64,000 nucleotides of DNA from Sphingopyxis sp. Root154 (GCF_001427105.1 NZ_LMGI01000003.1:288618-352617); one strand, 5' to 3'. Counted from the first letter of the stretch, positions 53,966 through 62,623 are shown. A program made the numbers and translations. Notes: generated by a model not told the origin, from the letters alone.

Positions 53966-55330
53966 ATGGCAACGCGCATGAGCAACAAGATCGCCGCTAT
54001 CGTCCTTGCCGCGGGCAAGGGCACCCGCATGAAGTCCGACCTGCACAAGGTTTTGCATCCGATCGCGGGGCGCCCGATGCTGCTGCACCTGATGGCCAGC
54101 GTTGACGAACTCAGCCCCGCGAAGAAGGTCGTAGTCGTCGGCGACAAGACCGACCAGCTCGAAGCGGCGCTGGTGGGCAGCGCCGACCTGGCGGTGCAGG
54201 ATCCGCAGCTCGGCACCGGCCATGCGGTGCAGCAGGCCGAGGGCGCACTGGCGGGGTTCGAGGGCGACGTGCTGATCCTCTACGGCGACGTGCCCTTCGT
54301 TCCAGCCGCCACGATGCGTGCGATGATCGACCGCCTGAACGCCCCCGATGCGCCCGCGGTCGTCGTGCTCGCGTTCGAGCCCGCCGATCCGCAGCAATAT
54401 GGCCGCGTCATCACCGAAGGCGACCGTGTCGTGAAGATGGTCGAGCATAAGGACGCAACCGACGTCGAGCGCGCGGTGCGCCTCTGCAATTCAGGGCTGA
54501 TGGCGGCGAAGTCGGCCGACCTCTTCGCGCTGCTCGCGCGCGTCACCGACGACAACGCCGCGAAGGAATATTATCTCGTCGACATCGTCAATATCGCGAA
54601 CGCCGACGGGCGCCATTGCGCGGTCGTTGTCACCGACCCCTATGACGTTGCGGGCATCAACAGCCGCGGCGAGCTAGCGGCGGCGGAAGGCGAGTGGCAA
54701 GCGCGGCGCCGCGTCCGGGCGATGGCCGACGGCGCCAGCCTGATCGCCCCCGACACCGTCTGGTTTGCCTGGGATACCGAGCTTGGCCGCGACGTGCTGA
54801 TCGAACCCAATGTCTTTTTCGGTCCGGGCACGTCGATTGCCGACAATGTGAAGATCCGCGCGAACTGCCATATCGAAGGCGCGATCGTCGGCACGGGCTG
54901 CGAGGTTGGTCCGTTTGCGCGGCTGCGCCCCGGCACGATCCTCGGCGAGAAGGCAAAGATCGGCAATTTCGTCGAAACCAAGAAAGCGGTGCTCGGCAAG
55001 GGCGCCAAGGCGAACCATCTGACGTATCTGGGCGACGTCACGGTGGGGGCAGGCGCGAACATCGGCGCGGGCACGATCACCTGCAATTACGACGGCTATT
55101 TCAAATATAAGACCGAGATCGGCGAGAATGCCTTTATCGGATCCAACAGCGCCTTGATCGCGCCGGTCAGGATCGGCCGCGACGCGATCGTCGCCGCGGG
55201 CAGCGCGGTGACGCTCGACGTCGCCGACGGCGAGCTTCGCCTCGTTCGCGCCGAGCAGCTGGTCAAGCCCGGCTGGGCCGACCGCTTCCACGACGCAATG
55301 CGCAAGAAAAAGGCGGCGGAAAAGAAATAG
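53966..55330 (+). CDS. glmU: Bifunctional UDP-GlcNAc pyrophosphorylase / GlcN-1-P acetyltransferase
   Basis: A 454-residue enzyme for the last two steps of UDP-GlcNAc synthesis. The uridyltransferase half begins VLAAGKGTRMKS and includes QLGTGHAVQQAE and ILYGDVPFV; the C-terminal half is a left-handed beta-helix of hexapeptide repeats with NFVETKKA and NYDGYFKYKT, the acetyltransferase site. Start is the ATG at 53966 or, four codons later, MSNKIAAIV. glmS lies 2 kb downstream on the same strand, with small genes of other function between. Confidence 0.96.
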   Translation: MATRMSNKIAAIVLAAGKGTRMKSDLHKVLHPIAGRPMLLHLMASVDELSPAKKVVVVGDKTDQLEAALVGSADLAVQDPQLGTGHAVQQAEGALAGFEGDVLILYGDVPFVPAATMRAMIDRLNAPDAPAVVVLAFEPADPQQYGRVITEGDRVVKMVEHKDATDVERAVRLCNSGLMAAKSADLFALLARVTDDNAAKEYYLVDIVNIANADGRHCAVVVTDPYDVAGINSRGELAAAEGEWQARRRVRAMADGASLIAPDTVWFAWDTELGRDVLIEPNVFFGPGTSIADNVKIRANCHIEGAIVGTGCEVGPFARLRPGTILGEKAKIGNFVETKKAVLGKGAKANHLTYLGDVTVGAGANIGAGTITCNYDGYFKYKTEIGENAFIGSNSALIAPVRIGRDAIVAAGSAVTLDVADGELRLVRAEQLVKPGWADRFHDAMRKKKAAEKK

Positions 55331-55334
55331 GCCG

Positions 55335-55874
55335 ATGCCCGCACCGACGTTGATGACCGCGCGCCTCGTGCTGCGCCAGCTTCGCGAGGATGACGCTCCC
55401 GCGCTGTTCCCGGTATTATCCGATCCCGAGGTGATGAACTGGTGGTCGAGCGGGCCGCACGCGTCGCCCGCCGAGACCGCGGATTATGTCAAAGGCAACG
55501 CCAGCGAAGGGCAGGGTTATCTTTGCTGGGCGATCACCGCGGGCGACGATGTCGCGCTCGGCTGGGTGATCCTGATCGACGGCAAGCCCGACGTGAAGGA
55601 AATCGGCTATATTCTCCGACGCGACCGCTGGGGCAGCGGCATCGCGCGCGAGGCGGTGACGCGGGTGATCGACCATGGGTTCGGCGAGATGGGCCTGCGC
55701 CGCATCTTTGCCGACACCGACCCCGAAAACCCCGGCTCGATCGGATTGCTCGAACGGCTGGGCTTCCAGCGCGAAGGCCGGCTGCGCGGCGAGTGGGAAA
55801 CGCATATCGGCGTGCGCGATTCGCTGATCTATGGCCTGCTTCGCGACGAATGGATGATGGAGAAGACAACGTGA
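55335..55874 (+). CDS. GNAT acetyltransferase (RimJ/RimL-like)
   Basis: A 179-residue acetyltransferase starting five bases after glmU. The typical opening is TARLVLRQLREDDAPALFPVL, and the acetyl-CoA loop appears as LRRDRWGSGIAREAVTRVIDHGF, with ENPGSIGLLERLGFQREG at the C-terminal part. Such proteins acetylate N-termini of ribosomal proteins or small amines; the target is unknown. Its stop overlaps a GTG start of an unrecognised gene (GTGA). Confidence 0.88.
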   Translation: MPAPTLMTARLVLRQLREDDAPALFPVLSDPEVMNWWSSGPHASPAETADYVKGNASEGQGYLCWAITAGDDVALGWVILIDGKPDVKEIGYILRRDRWGSGIAREAVTRVIDHGFGEMGLRRIFADTDPENPGSIGLLERLGFQREGRLRGEWETHIGVRDSLIYGLLRDEWMMEKTT

Positions 55875-56185
55875 GTGACCGCTATACCGACAAGCCCTTC
55901 CTGCGCTTTGTCGACGCCTGGGTGCTGAAGGCGATCGGCCATCTCGACCCCGCGACCGAGACCTATTGCAAGGCGATGGTGCCGCAGCTCGAAGAGAGTT
56001 TCGGCGTCAAGGGAAGCTGGGAACAGATCGTCGAGCAGCAGATGAAGTTCGGACCCGAATTGAAGGCGCAGATCCTGAAAATCTGGACCGACGGCAAGGC
56101 GCGCTTTGCCGCGGGCAATGGCGAGGCGCCCGATCCGGTGCAGTTCGCGATGATCTTCGTCGACCGGAATTTCGGGCGGGCATGA
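55871..56185 (+). CDS. Unrecognised 104-residue protein between two GNAT genes
   Basis: A helical, soluble 104-residue protein starting at GTG overlapping the first GNAT stop. It contains no cysteine pair beyond one Cys, no membrane helix and a conserved-looking middle (FLRFVDAWVLKAIGHLDPATETY, with GSWEQIVEQQMKFGPELKAQILKIW). It ends in VQFAMIFVDRNFGRA. I do not recognise the family. Its ATGA-type coupling with both neighbouring acetyltransferase genes (the second begins inside its stop) suggests a shared task, perhaps as a substrate-binding partner. Confidence 0.75.
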   Translation: MSDRYTDKPFLRFVDAWVLKAIGHLDPATETYCKAMVPQLEESFGVKGSWEQIVEQQMKFGPELKAQILKIWTDGKARFAAGNGEAPDPVQFAMIFVDRNFGRA

Positions 56186-56646
56186 GCGACCTGATCGTCC
56201 GTCCGGCGGCGCACGCCGATTATGATCGCTGGCTGCCCTTATGGGACGGCTACAACGCATTTTACGGGCGCAGCGGCGAGACCGCGCTGGCGCCGGAGAT
56301 CACGGCCGCGACTTGGGAGCGTTTCTTCGATCCCTATGAACCGATGTTCGCCCTAGTCGCCGAGCAGAACGGCGCGCTGCTTGGTCTGACCCACTATCTC
56401 CTGCATCGCAGCACGACGTCATTGCTGCCGTCGCTTTACCTGCAAGACCTGTTCACCACCGTCGAAGCGCGTGGGAAGGGTGTCGGCCGCGCGCTGATCG
56501 AGGCGGTCTATGACGCGGCAAAGGAACGCTCGCTGCCGCGCGTCTATTGGCTGACGCATGAAACAAACGACACAGCGATGATGCTCTATGACCGCATCGC
56601 CGAAAAATCCGGATTTCTTGTCTACCGGAAGATGCTGCCGCCTTGA
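56182..56646 (+). CDS. GNAT acetyltransferase, second copy type
   Basis: A 154-residue acetyltransferase of a different GNAT subgroup from the first. The acetyl-CoA loop is in VEARGKGVGRALIEAVYDAAKERSLPRVYWLTHETNDTAMMLYDRI. The N-terminal part is YDRWLPLWDGYNAFYGR. Its ATG overlaps the stop of the unrecognised gene by four bases. It resembles acyltransferases acting on small molecules; the target is unknown. A toxin-antitoxin module follows. Confidence 0.87.
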   Translation: MSDLIVRPAAHADYDRWLPLWDGYNAFYGRSGETALAPEITAATWERFFDPYEPMFALVAEQNGALLGLTHYLLHRSTTSLLPSLYLQDLFTTVEARGKGVGRALIEAVYDAAKERSLPRVYWLTHETNDTAMMLYDRIAEKSGFLVYRKMLPP

Positions 56647-56648
56647 TT

Positions 56649-56669
56649 TGATATCATGATATGATATCA
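56649..56669 (+). promoter_or_regulatory. Twin-palindrome operator of the RHH/PIN module
   Basis: Two identical 8-bp palindromes TGATATCA at 56649-56656 and 56662-56669 are separated by TGATA and lie a few bases before the antitoxin start. Ribbon-helix-helix antitoxins usually bind tandem palindromes of this size to repress their own promoter. The element follows the preceding GNAT stop by three bases. Confidence 0.8.
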
Positions 56670-56676
56670 TTGCCGC

Positions 56677-56901
56677 ATGCGCTTCCTCGCCGACATTCCC
56701 GATGACGATATCCAGTGGCTCGACGCGCTGGCGGCCGAGCAGGGCGTTTCGCGTGCCGAGCTCGTCCGCCGCGCCGTTACGGCCTATCGCGCCGATGTGT
56801 CAGGGGATGCGATCGACAATGCGTTCGGCATCTGGCGCGCGCGCGACGATATCGGCGACGGGCTGAAATATCAGCGACGCCTGCGGGGCAAGCGTGAATG
56901 A
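56677..56901 (+). CDS. Ribbon-helix-helix antitoxin (VapB/CopG-type)
   Basis: A 74-residue protein. The N-terminal half has a beta strand and two helices of the RHH fold (IPDDDIQWLDALAAEQGVSRAELVRRAVTAYRAD), suited to bind the twin palindromes upstream as dimers. The C-terminal part (AFGIWRARDDIGDGLKYQRRLRG) would wrap the toxin. It is followed by a PIN-domain gene overlapping by four bases (ATGA), the standard arrangement of a VapBC module. Confidence 0.88.
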   Translation: MRFLADIPDDDIQWLDALAAEQGVSRAELVRRAVTAYRADVSGDAIDNAFGIWRARDDIGDGLKYQRRLRGKRE

Positions 56902-57266
56902 TCGACGCGCAGTTCGACAGCGATATTTTGATCGACGCGCTCAACGGTGTCGAGGCGGCGCGTACCGAAATCCGCCGCGCCGGGCGCAAGAGCATCAGCC
57001 GGATCAGCTGGACCGAAGTCATGTCCGCCGCCGATCCCGCGTCGGTCAAGGCAGTCGAGGCCTTCCTCGGCTGTTTCGCGCTCGAGGAGGTCGGCGATGC
57101 GGTCGCACGCCGTGCGGCGGCGCTGCGTGCCGAACGCAAAGGCTTGACGCTGGCCGATGCTTTCGTCTTAGCCACCGCGCAAATATCGGGACGCATTCTC
57201 GTGACGCGCAATATCAAAGTGTTTCCGGCTGCGATGCCGGGTATTCGCGTCCCCTACACGCTCTAA
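56898..57266 (+). CDS. PIN-domain toxin (VapC-like)
   Basis: A 122-residue PIN ribonuclease. Acidic residues of the active site are visible: Asp in QFDSDILIDAL, Glu in ISWTEVMSA and the later LTLADAFVLATAQ and RNIKVF segments. VapC toxins cut specific tRNAs or rRNA when free of the antitoxin. Start overlaps the antitoxin gene. glmS begins 15 bp after its stop, so read-through from this module could affect glmS. Confidence 0.88.
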   Translation: MIDAQFDSDILIDALNGVEAARTEIRRAGRKSISRISWTEVMSAADPASVKAVEAFLGCFALEEVGDAVARRAAALRAERKGLTLADAFVLATAQISGRILVTRNIKVFPAAMPGIRVPYTL

Positions 57267-57281
57267 CGAAAGCCAGTATCC

Positions 57282-59105
57282 ATGTGCGGAATTATCGGAA
57301 TCATCGGCAAGGACCAAGTAGCGGACCGCCTCGTCGACGGGCTGAAGCGCATGGAATATCGCGGCTATGACTCGGCGGGCGTGTGCACGGTCGAGGACGG
57401 CCAGCTGATCCGCCGCCGCGCCGAGGGCAAGCTCGGCAATCTCGTCAAGGAGCTTGCCGTCAACCCCGCACCCGGCACCGTCGGCATCGCGCACACGCGC
57501 TGGGCGACGCACGGCGCGCCGACGACGAGCAACGCGCACCCGCATGCGACGGGCGAAGTCGCTCTCGTCCACAACGGGATCATCGAGAATTTCAAGGCGC
57601 TGCGCGAGGCGCTGACCGCGCGCGGCCGCAAGTTCGAAAGCGAGACCGACACCGAGGTCGTCGCACATCTGGTGTCCGAACAGGTCGAGGCGGGCAAGTC
57701 GCCGCAGGATGCGGTGAAGGCGGTCCTGCCGCAACTCCGCGGCGCGTTCGCGCTCGCGATCGCTTTCCGCCAGCATCCGGACCTCTTGATCGGCGCGCGC
57801 CTCGGTTCGCCGCTGGTCGTCGGATATGGCGAGGGTGAAACCTATCTCGGCTCGGATGCGCTCGCGCTCGCGCCGCTCACGCAAAAGATCGCCTATCTCG
57901 ACGAAGGCGACTGGGTCATTATCACGCGCGAAGGCGCGCAGATCTACGACGCCGAAAACAATCCGGTCACGCGTGAGATCACGACGTCGGGTGTCACCGC
58001 CGCGGCGGTCGAAAAGGGCAATTACCGCCACTTCATGCAGAAGGAGATTTTCGAGCAGCCGACGGTGGTCGCGCAGACGCTCTCCTCCTACATCCGCCCG
58101 CTCGAACAGACCGTCGCGCTGCCGCAGATGGATTTCGACCTGTCGACCGTCGAGCGCATCACGATCGTCGCGTGCGGCACCAGCTTTTATGCCGGCATGG
58201 TCGCCAAATACTGGTTCGAAACCTTCGCGCGCGTCCCCGTCGACATCGATGTCGCGAGCGAATTCCGTTACCGCGATCCGGTGCTCCAGCCCGGCGGGCT
58301 CGCGCTCTTCATTTCGCAATCGGGCGAGACCGCCGACACGCTCGCGGCGCTCCGCCATTGCAAGGCGAACGGGCAGACGATCGCGGTCGTCGTCAACGTC
58401 CCGACCAGCAGCATGGCGCGCGAGGCCGATTTGCTGCTGCCGACCCACGCCGGCCCCGAGATCGGGGTCGCGTCGACCAAGGCGTTCACCTGCCAGCTCG
58501 CGGTGCTCGCCGCGCTCGCTGCGCACCTCGCGCTCAAGAAGGGCAAGCTCAGCGCCGACGAAGAGCGCGAGATCGTCAGGCATCTTATCGAGGCGCCCGC
58601 CGCGCTCAACGCCGCGCTGGCGCACGATGAGGATATCGCCGCGATGGCGCACCTCGTCGCTCCGGCGCGCGACGTGCTCTATCTCGGCCGCGGCCCCGAC
58701 TATCCGCTCGCGCTCGAAGGCGCGCTGAAGCTCAAGGAAATCTCGTACATCCACGCCGAAGGCTATGCCTCGGGCGAGATGAAGCACGGCCCGATCGCGC
58801 TGATTGACGAGGCGGTGCCCGTCATCGTCCTCGCGCCCTCGGGGCCGCTGTTCGAAAAGACCGTCAGCAACATGCAGGAAGTCATGGCACGCGGCGGCAA
58901 GGTCGTGCTGATCAGCGATGCCGAGGGCCTCGCCGAAGCCGGCGACGGCTGCATGGCGACGATCGAAATGCCCAAGGTCCACCCGCTTATCGCGCCTTTG
59001 GTGTATGCGGTGCCGGTGCAGTTGCTGGCCTATCATGTGGCGGTGGCGAAGGGGACTGACGTCGATCAGCCGCGGAATTTGGCGAAGTCGGTTACGGTGG
59101 AGTAG
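57282..59105 (+). CDS. glmS: Glutamine-fructose-6-phosphate aminotransferase
   Basis: A 607-residue GlmS that makes glucosamine-6-phosphate from fructose-6-phosphate and glutamine. The N-terminal glutaminase starts at Cys2 (MCGIIGIIG) with GLKRMEYRGYDSAGV; two sugar-isomerase (SIS) domains follow (ACGTSFYAG, SQSGETADTLAAL, GRGPDYPLALEGALKLKEISYIHAEGY). The C-terminus ends in the PRNLAKSVTVE that forms the channel. No GlmS ribozyme is present; the gap to the PIN gene is only 15 bp. Confidence 0.97.
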   Translation: MCGIIGIIGKDQVADRLVDGLKRMEYRGYDSAGVCTVEDGQLIRRRAEGKLGNLVKELAVNPAPGTVGIAHTRWATHGAPTTSNAHPHATGEVALVHNGIIENFKALREALTARGRKFESETDTEVVAHLVSEQVEAGKSPQDAVKAVLPQLRGAFALAIAFRQHPDLLIGARLGSPLVVGYGEGETYLGSDALALAPLTQKIAYLDEGDWVIITREGAQIYDAENNPVTREITTSGVTAAAVEKGNYRHFMQKEIFEQPTVVAQTLSSYIRPLEQTVALPQMDFDLSTVERITIVACGTSFYAGMVAKYWFETFARVPVDIDVASEFRYRDPVLQPGGLALFISQSGETADTLAALRHCKANGQTIAVVVNVPTSSMAREADLLLPTHAGPEIGVASTKAFTCQLAVLAALAAHLALKKGKLSADEEREIVRHLIEAPAALNAALAHDEDIAAMAHLVAPARDVLYLGRGPDYPLALEGALKLKEISYIHAEGYASGEMKHGPIALIDEAVPVIVLAPSGPLFEKTVSNMQEVMARGGKVVLISDAEGLAEAGDGCMATIEMPKVHPLIAPLVYAVPVQLLAYHVAVAKGTDVDQPRNLAKSVTVE

Positions 59106-59107
59106 CG

Positions 59108-59599
59108 ATGCAGAGCTTTGTCGCCCGCTCCTCGCCATGGAGATTGTTGCTGCTCGTCGCAGGCGCGCTCGCTTTTGTGGCGTTGGGTGTCTGGATCGCG
59201 GGTATTGCCGGACCGCCGCCAAAGCCGGGCCGCGAATGGATCGGCTGGGCCAGCATCATCTTCTTCGGCTTTTGCGGAATTACCGGTTTCCGGAGGGTGT
59301 TTGATTCCAGCGAGCAGGTAAAGATCTCCAGCTTCGGAATTTATTGCAAGCAATGGTCGGAACAGACGATCCCCTGGTCCGAAATCACCGACATATCGGT
59401 CTGGGAGTTCAAGCGGCAGAAATCGCTCATCCTGCAACTCGCCCATCCCGAGCGGTACCCATCGACAACGCTGCTCGGCAAAATGGCCGCGGTGAACCGG
59501 GCGCTGACCGGTGGTGACGTCGCTATCAGCCTGACGGGGATGGATCGCAGCTTTGCCGATGTGCTTGGCGCAGTGGAATATTTTCGAAAGACGGCGTGA
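59108..59599 (+). CDS. STM3941-like membrane protein
   Basis: A 163-residue protein starting two bases after glmS. Two membrane helices lie in the N-terminal half (LLLLVAGALAFVALGVWIAG and WIGWASIIFFGFCGITG), followed by a soluble PH-like part (VKISSFGIYCKQWSEQTIPWSEITDISVW). This matches the STM3941 family, whose function is unknown. It converges with a 62-residue gene only one base away, and is probably co-transcribed with glmS. Confidence 0.7.
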   Translation: MQSFVARSSPWRLLLLVAGALAFVALGVWIAGIAGPPPKPGREWIGWASIIFFGFCGITGFRRVFDSSEQVKISSFGIYCKQWSEQTIPWSEITDISVWEFKRQKSLILQLAHPERYPSTTLLGKMAAVNRALTGGDVAISLTGMDRSFADVLGAVEYFRKTA

Positions 59600-59600
59600 C

Positions 59601-59789
59601 TTACTCCGCGCCATTCACCTGCGCCAAAATCGACGCCGCGACATCCTCGACCCTGCCCGCGACCAGCAGCGGTGCGCCGCCGACCATGCCGACCTGGGTC
59701 TGGCCATTTTCATAGTCGCGGAGCCAGGCGACATTTTCGGCGACGACCAGATAATTGCCGCCGCGCGAGTTGAGAGAAATGAATTTCAT
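59601..59789 (-). CDS. Small 62-residue protein of unknown function
   Basis: A short gene with AGGAGAC properly spaced before its ATG. The product begins MKFISLNSRGGNYLVVAENVAWLRDYENGQ-like strands that form two beta-hairpins and ends with a helix (VEDVAASILAQVN). This is the shape of small proteins often named after their family as hypothetical; no motif is recognised. It lies between the STM3941-like gene and a HAD phosphatase gene on the other strand. Confidence 0.7.
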   Translation of the reverse strand: MKFISLNSRGGNYLVVAENVAWLRDYENGQTQVGMVGGAPLLVAGRVEDVAASILAQVNGAE

Positions 59790-59858
59790 GATGCTGTCTC
59801 CTGATGCTTCGCTCTTTGGAAGCAACATGTTGCATTCGCATAAACGGGACGCGCATCG

Positions 59859-60521
59859 ATGAGCTTCGCCGCGATCATCTTCGATTTCGACGGCGTTGTC
59901 GCCGACAGCGAGGTGCGCGCCAACCTGTCGCTGGCGGAGAGCCTGACCGCCGCCGGCATGCCCGCGACGTACGACGACTGCCTGCGCGACTATTACGGCC
60001 ACAACTGGCAGGAAACCGAGCGGCGCATCACCCGGCGTTACGGGCGTCCGCTACCCGCCGATTTCCGCGAGACGCACCGCGAGCGTGCTCGTGCGCGCTA
60101 CATGGAGGGCTTCGACGCCGTCTCCGGCGCACCGGACTTCCTCGACACGCTCGGCGCCATGCCGCGCGCGATCGCCTCGTCGAGCCGGGCCGAATATATC
60201 GGCTGGGCGCTCGGGGTGTTCGGGCTCGGCCATCATTTCGGCGAGCATGTCTACAGCGCCGACGGTTGGGATCGCGGAAAGCCGTTTCCCGATATCTATC
60301 TTGCTGCGGCGAAAGGGCTGGGCGTCGATCCGGCGGCGTGTATCGCGATCGAGGATTCGCCGACCGGGGCGCAGGCAGCAATCGCGGCGGGTATGACCGT
60401 CATCGGTTTTTGCGGGGCAGGGCATATCGTCGATCACGCCGCGCATGGCGTGATGCTCCGCGAAGTGGGCGTGCATCATGTGGCGCTGACGTTCGACGAG
60501 GTCGCTGCGCTTATTTTCTGA
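59859..60521 (+). CDS. HAD-family phosphatase (beta-phosphoglucomutase-like)
   Basis: A 220-residue HAD enzyme with motif I IFDFDGVVADSE, motif II IASSSRA, a lysine in DRGKPFPDIY and motif III AIEDSPTGAQAAIAAG. The FDGVVADSE form and helical cap point to the beta-phosphoglucomutase or sugar-phosphatase group. The substrate is not predictable. A 165-bp gap with no gene separates it from the following dienelactone hydrolase gene. Confidence 0.88.
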   Translation: MSFAAIIFDFDGVVADSEVRANLSLAESLTAAGMPATYDDCLRDYYGHNWQETERRITRRYGRPLPADFRETHRERARARYMEGFDAVSGAPDFLDTLGAMPRAIASSSRAEYIGWALGVFGLGHHFGEHVYSADGWDRGKPFPDIYLAAAKGLGVDPAACIAIEDSPTGAQAAIAAGMTVIGFCGAGHIVDHAAHGVMLREVGVHHVALTFDEVAALIF

Positions 60522-60686
60522 TCAAGGCGACGGGCGGTAAGCCTTTCAAAAATCGCTGTCCTATAAAAGCGGGCTGGATTAGCTTTGCCTTCGGTTCGCA
60601 TCCCAACGATGGGACGAACAATCGAATCCCGAGTGAAGTTGCGCAGTTTTCCGCGACTTTTCAGAAACCCTCCCAAGGAGAGAGAT

Positions 60687-61559
60687 ATGTGCACCGAGAA
60701 TACCGAAGCCGATCTCGACCGCGCCGGCATGTCCGTCGGGCGGCGCAGTTTTGCCGCGCTCGCGGGTGGCGGTGCGCTGGTCGCGGCGCTGCCCGCGCGT
60801 GCGATCGCGGGCAAGCCGGTGAAGGGCCGCGATGTCGAGATCAAGACCGACGACGGCACCTGCGACGCCTATTTCGTCGCGCCCGGGAGCGGCAAGCATC
60901 CCGGCGTGCTCATCTGGCCCGACATTCGCGGGCTTCGGCCTGCCTTTCGCCAGATGGCCGACCGGCTGGCGGGCGAGGGCTATGCGGTGCTCTGCGTCAA
61001 TCCCTTCTACCGCTGGCAGAAATCGCCGGTCGTGACCGCGACGAGCGATTTCAACGATCCGGCGATCCGCGAGAAATTGTTCGGCTATTTGAAGCAGCTC
61101 GACGAGCAACTCGTCACGACCGACGCGATCGCGCACCTCGCCTTTCTCGACGCGCAGAAGGAGGTCGACACGAAGCGCAAGATCGGCACCACCGGTTACT
61201 GCATGGGCGGTGCGATGACGATCTATACCGCGGCGCTGAAGCCCGACCGCGTCGGCGCGGCGGGCAGTTTCCATGGCGGTGGGGTCGGCACCGACAAACC
61301 CGACAGCCCGCACCTGCTGATCCCGAAAACCAATGCCGGTTATCTGTTCGCGATCGCCGACAACGACGACAAGGAAACCCCGAACGAAAAGGTGCTGCTG
61401 AAGGCGGTGCTGGAACCGCGCAAGCAGTGGCACGAGGTCGAGGTTTACGAAGGCGCGATGCACGGCTGGTGCCCTCCCGACGGCCGCGCCTACAATGAAG
61501 CCGCGGCGGAAAAGGCGTGGGCGCGGATGCTGGCGTTGTTCAAGGCCGAGCTGGCCTGA
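60687..61559 (+). CDS. Tat-exported dienelactone hydrolase family protein
   Basis: A 290-residue alpha/beta hydrolase. AAGGAGAGA precedes the ATG at 60687. The N-terminus has a twin-arginine signal (GRRSFAALAGGGALVAALPARAIA, about residues 18-40). The nucleophile elbow is GYCMGG with cysteine, as in true dienelactone hydrolases, and histidine lies in GAMHGWCPPD; an aspartate before it completes the triad. Family members cleave lactones or esters. Export to the periplasm is common for this subgroup. Substrate unknown. Confidence 0.9.
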   Translation: MCTENTEADLDRAGMSVGRRSFAALAGGGALVAALPARAIAGKPVKGRDVEIKTDDGTCDAYFVAPGSGKHPGVLIWPDIRGLRPAFRQMADRLAGEGYAVLCVNPFYRWQKSPVVTATSDFNDPAIREKLFGYLKQLDEQLVTTDAIAHLAFLDAQKEVDTKRKIGTTGYCMGGAMTIYTAALKPDRVGAAGSFHGGGVGTDKPDSPHLLIPKTNAGYLFAIADNDDKETPNEKVLLKAVLEPRKQWHEVEVYEGAMHGWCPPDGRAYNEAAAEKAWARMLALFKAELA

Positions 61560-61564
61560 CGTCG

Positions 61565-62140
61565 CTAGCGTGACAGGGCCCTGAGCAGGGCCTTACCGCG
61601 CGGCGACAGCCGATACCCGGTCTCGAGGCTTTCGGTCAGGCCGAGCTCCTTGAGCTTGCGGATATTCTGCTTCAGCCAAACCTTCTCGACGCCGAGCGAC
61701 TTTGCGATGTCGGCCGCCGCTTGTCCTTCGTGCGCGGCGATATGGTGCAGGACCGGCCGCGTCCATGGACCCGCGCCCCGGTCGAGGCGGTCGAGCCGCT
61801 GCGCAAGCAACGCCACCTCGTCCGCCGAAAGATCGCCGGCCTCGCGAAGCGCGATGCGCGGATCGGGCCGATCGAAACGGAAGGCGATGCGATGGATGTA
61901 GCCTTCCTGCCGGGCGTCGAGTTCGGCTAGCAATTCGGCGCACGACGCGAAACCGGCCGCGCGCGCATCGACGTCGGTAATCGTGGCAGACGTACAGGCG
62001 CTCACGCTTTCGATCGCCAGTTCGCCGATCGCGGTGCGCAGCCGCCCGCCGGCCTTGACGGTCGGGCGGCGCCACCGCCGAAAGGCGAGCGTGACCTCGC
62101 CGGTCCTGATCCGTTCGAGAATGGCGGCGCGGAACAGCAT
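61565..62140 (-). CDS. ASCH-like domain fused to a winged helix
   Basis: A 191-residue protein of two parts. Residues about 1-60 resemble an ASCH/PUA-like RNA-binding fold (FRAAILERIRTGEVTLAFRRWRRP, GGRLRTAIGELAIESV). The C-terminal 70 residues form a winged helix (RPVLHHIAAHEGQAAADIAKSLGVEKVWLKQNIRKLKELGLTESLETGYRLSPRG) of the MarR/TrmB type. The combination suggests a nucleic-acid-binding regulator; I have no family assignment for the whole. It converges with the dienelactone hydrolase gene and sits 15 bp after the DUF411 gene on the same strand. Confidence 0.65.
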   Translation of the reverse strand: MLFRAAILERIRTGEVTLAFRRWRRPTVKAGGRLRTAIGELAIESVSACTSATITDVDARAAGFASCAELLAELDARQEGYIHRIAFRFDRPDPRIALREAGDLSADEVALLAQRLDRLDRGAGPWTRPVLHHIAAHEGQAAADIAKSLGVEKVWLKQNIRKLKELGLTESLETGYRLSPRGKALLRALSR

Positions 62141-62155
62141 CGAGCCGCCGCCGTC

Positions 62156-62623
62156 TCAGTGCGCGTGCGCGCCGCCGCTTGCGGCATAGCTCGCATAGAC
62201 GCGCTGGCCTGCGGGACCAAAGGTCATGACCTTATAGGCTTCGCGGTGGTCGCCATGCTCCATACCGGGCGACCCCGTCGGCATGCCGGCGACCGCGAGG
62301 CCCTTCACACCCTTGGGCTTTTCGCGGAGCAGGCGGCTGATTTCCTTGGCGGGCACATGCCCCTCGATCACATAGCCGCCGACGAGCACGGTGTGGCAAC
62401 TGCGCAGCGTCTGCGGCACGCCCTGCTTGTCCTTCACCGCGTTCATGTCGGGCGAGTTCACCACGACGGCTTTCTGCCCGAACGACGCCTTCACCTGCTC
62501 GAGCCATTTGAGGCAGCAGCCGCAGCCGGCGTCACGAAACATCGTCGGGTTCGCGGCGTGCGCGGTGCCGATGACGGCGGAGAAAGCGGCGAGGGCGAAA
62601 AACGCGCGGCGGGCAGAAGTCAT
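62156..62623 (-). CDS. DUF411 exported metal-binding protein
   Basis: A 155-residue protein with signal peptide (FFALAAFSAVIGTAHA). The mature part begins with the DUF411 motif MFRDAGCGCCLKWLEQV, a cysteine cluster that probably holds copper or zinc, followed by VPQTLRSCHTVLVGGYVIEGHVPA with CH. The tail is histidine-rich (GGAHAH). DUF411 genes are often found in copper-resistance regions, although no copper pump is near. An ASCH-like gene follows on the same strand. Confidence 0.9.
   Translation of the reverse strand: MTSARRAFFALAAFSAVIGTAHAANPTMFRDAGCGCCLKWLEQVKASFGQKAVVVNSPDMNAVKDKQGVPQTLRSCHTVLVGGYVIEGHVPAKEISRLLREKPKGVKGLAVAGMPTGSPGMEHGDHREAYKVMTFGPAGQRVYASYAASGGAHAH

Noticed and set aside
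57267..57281. GlmS ribozyme
   Set aside because: The gap to glmS is only 15 bp and the ribozyme is known from Firmicutes-type leaders, not this group.
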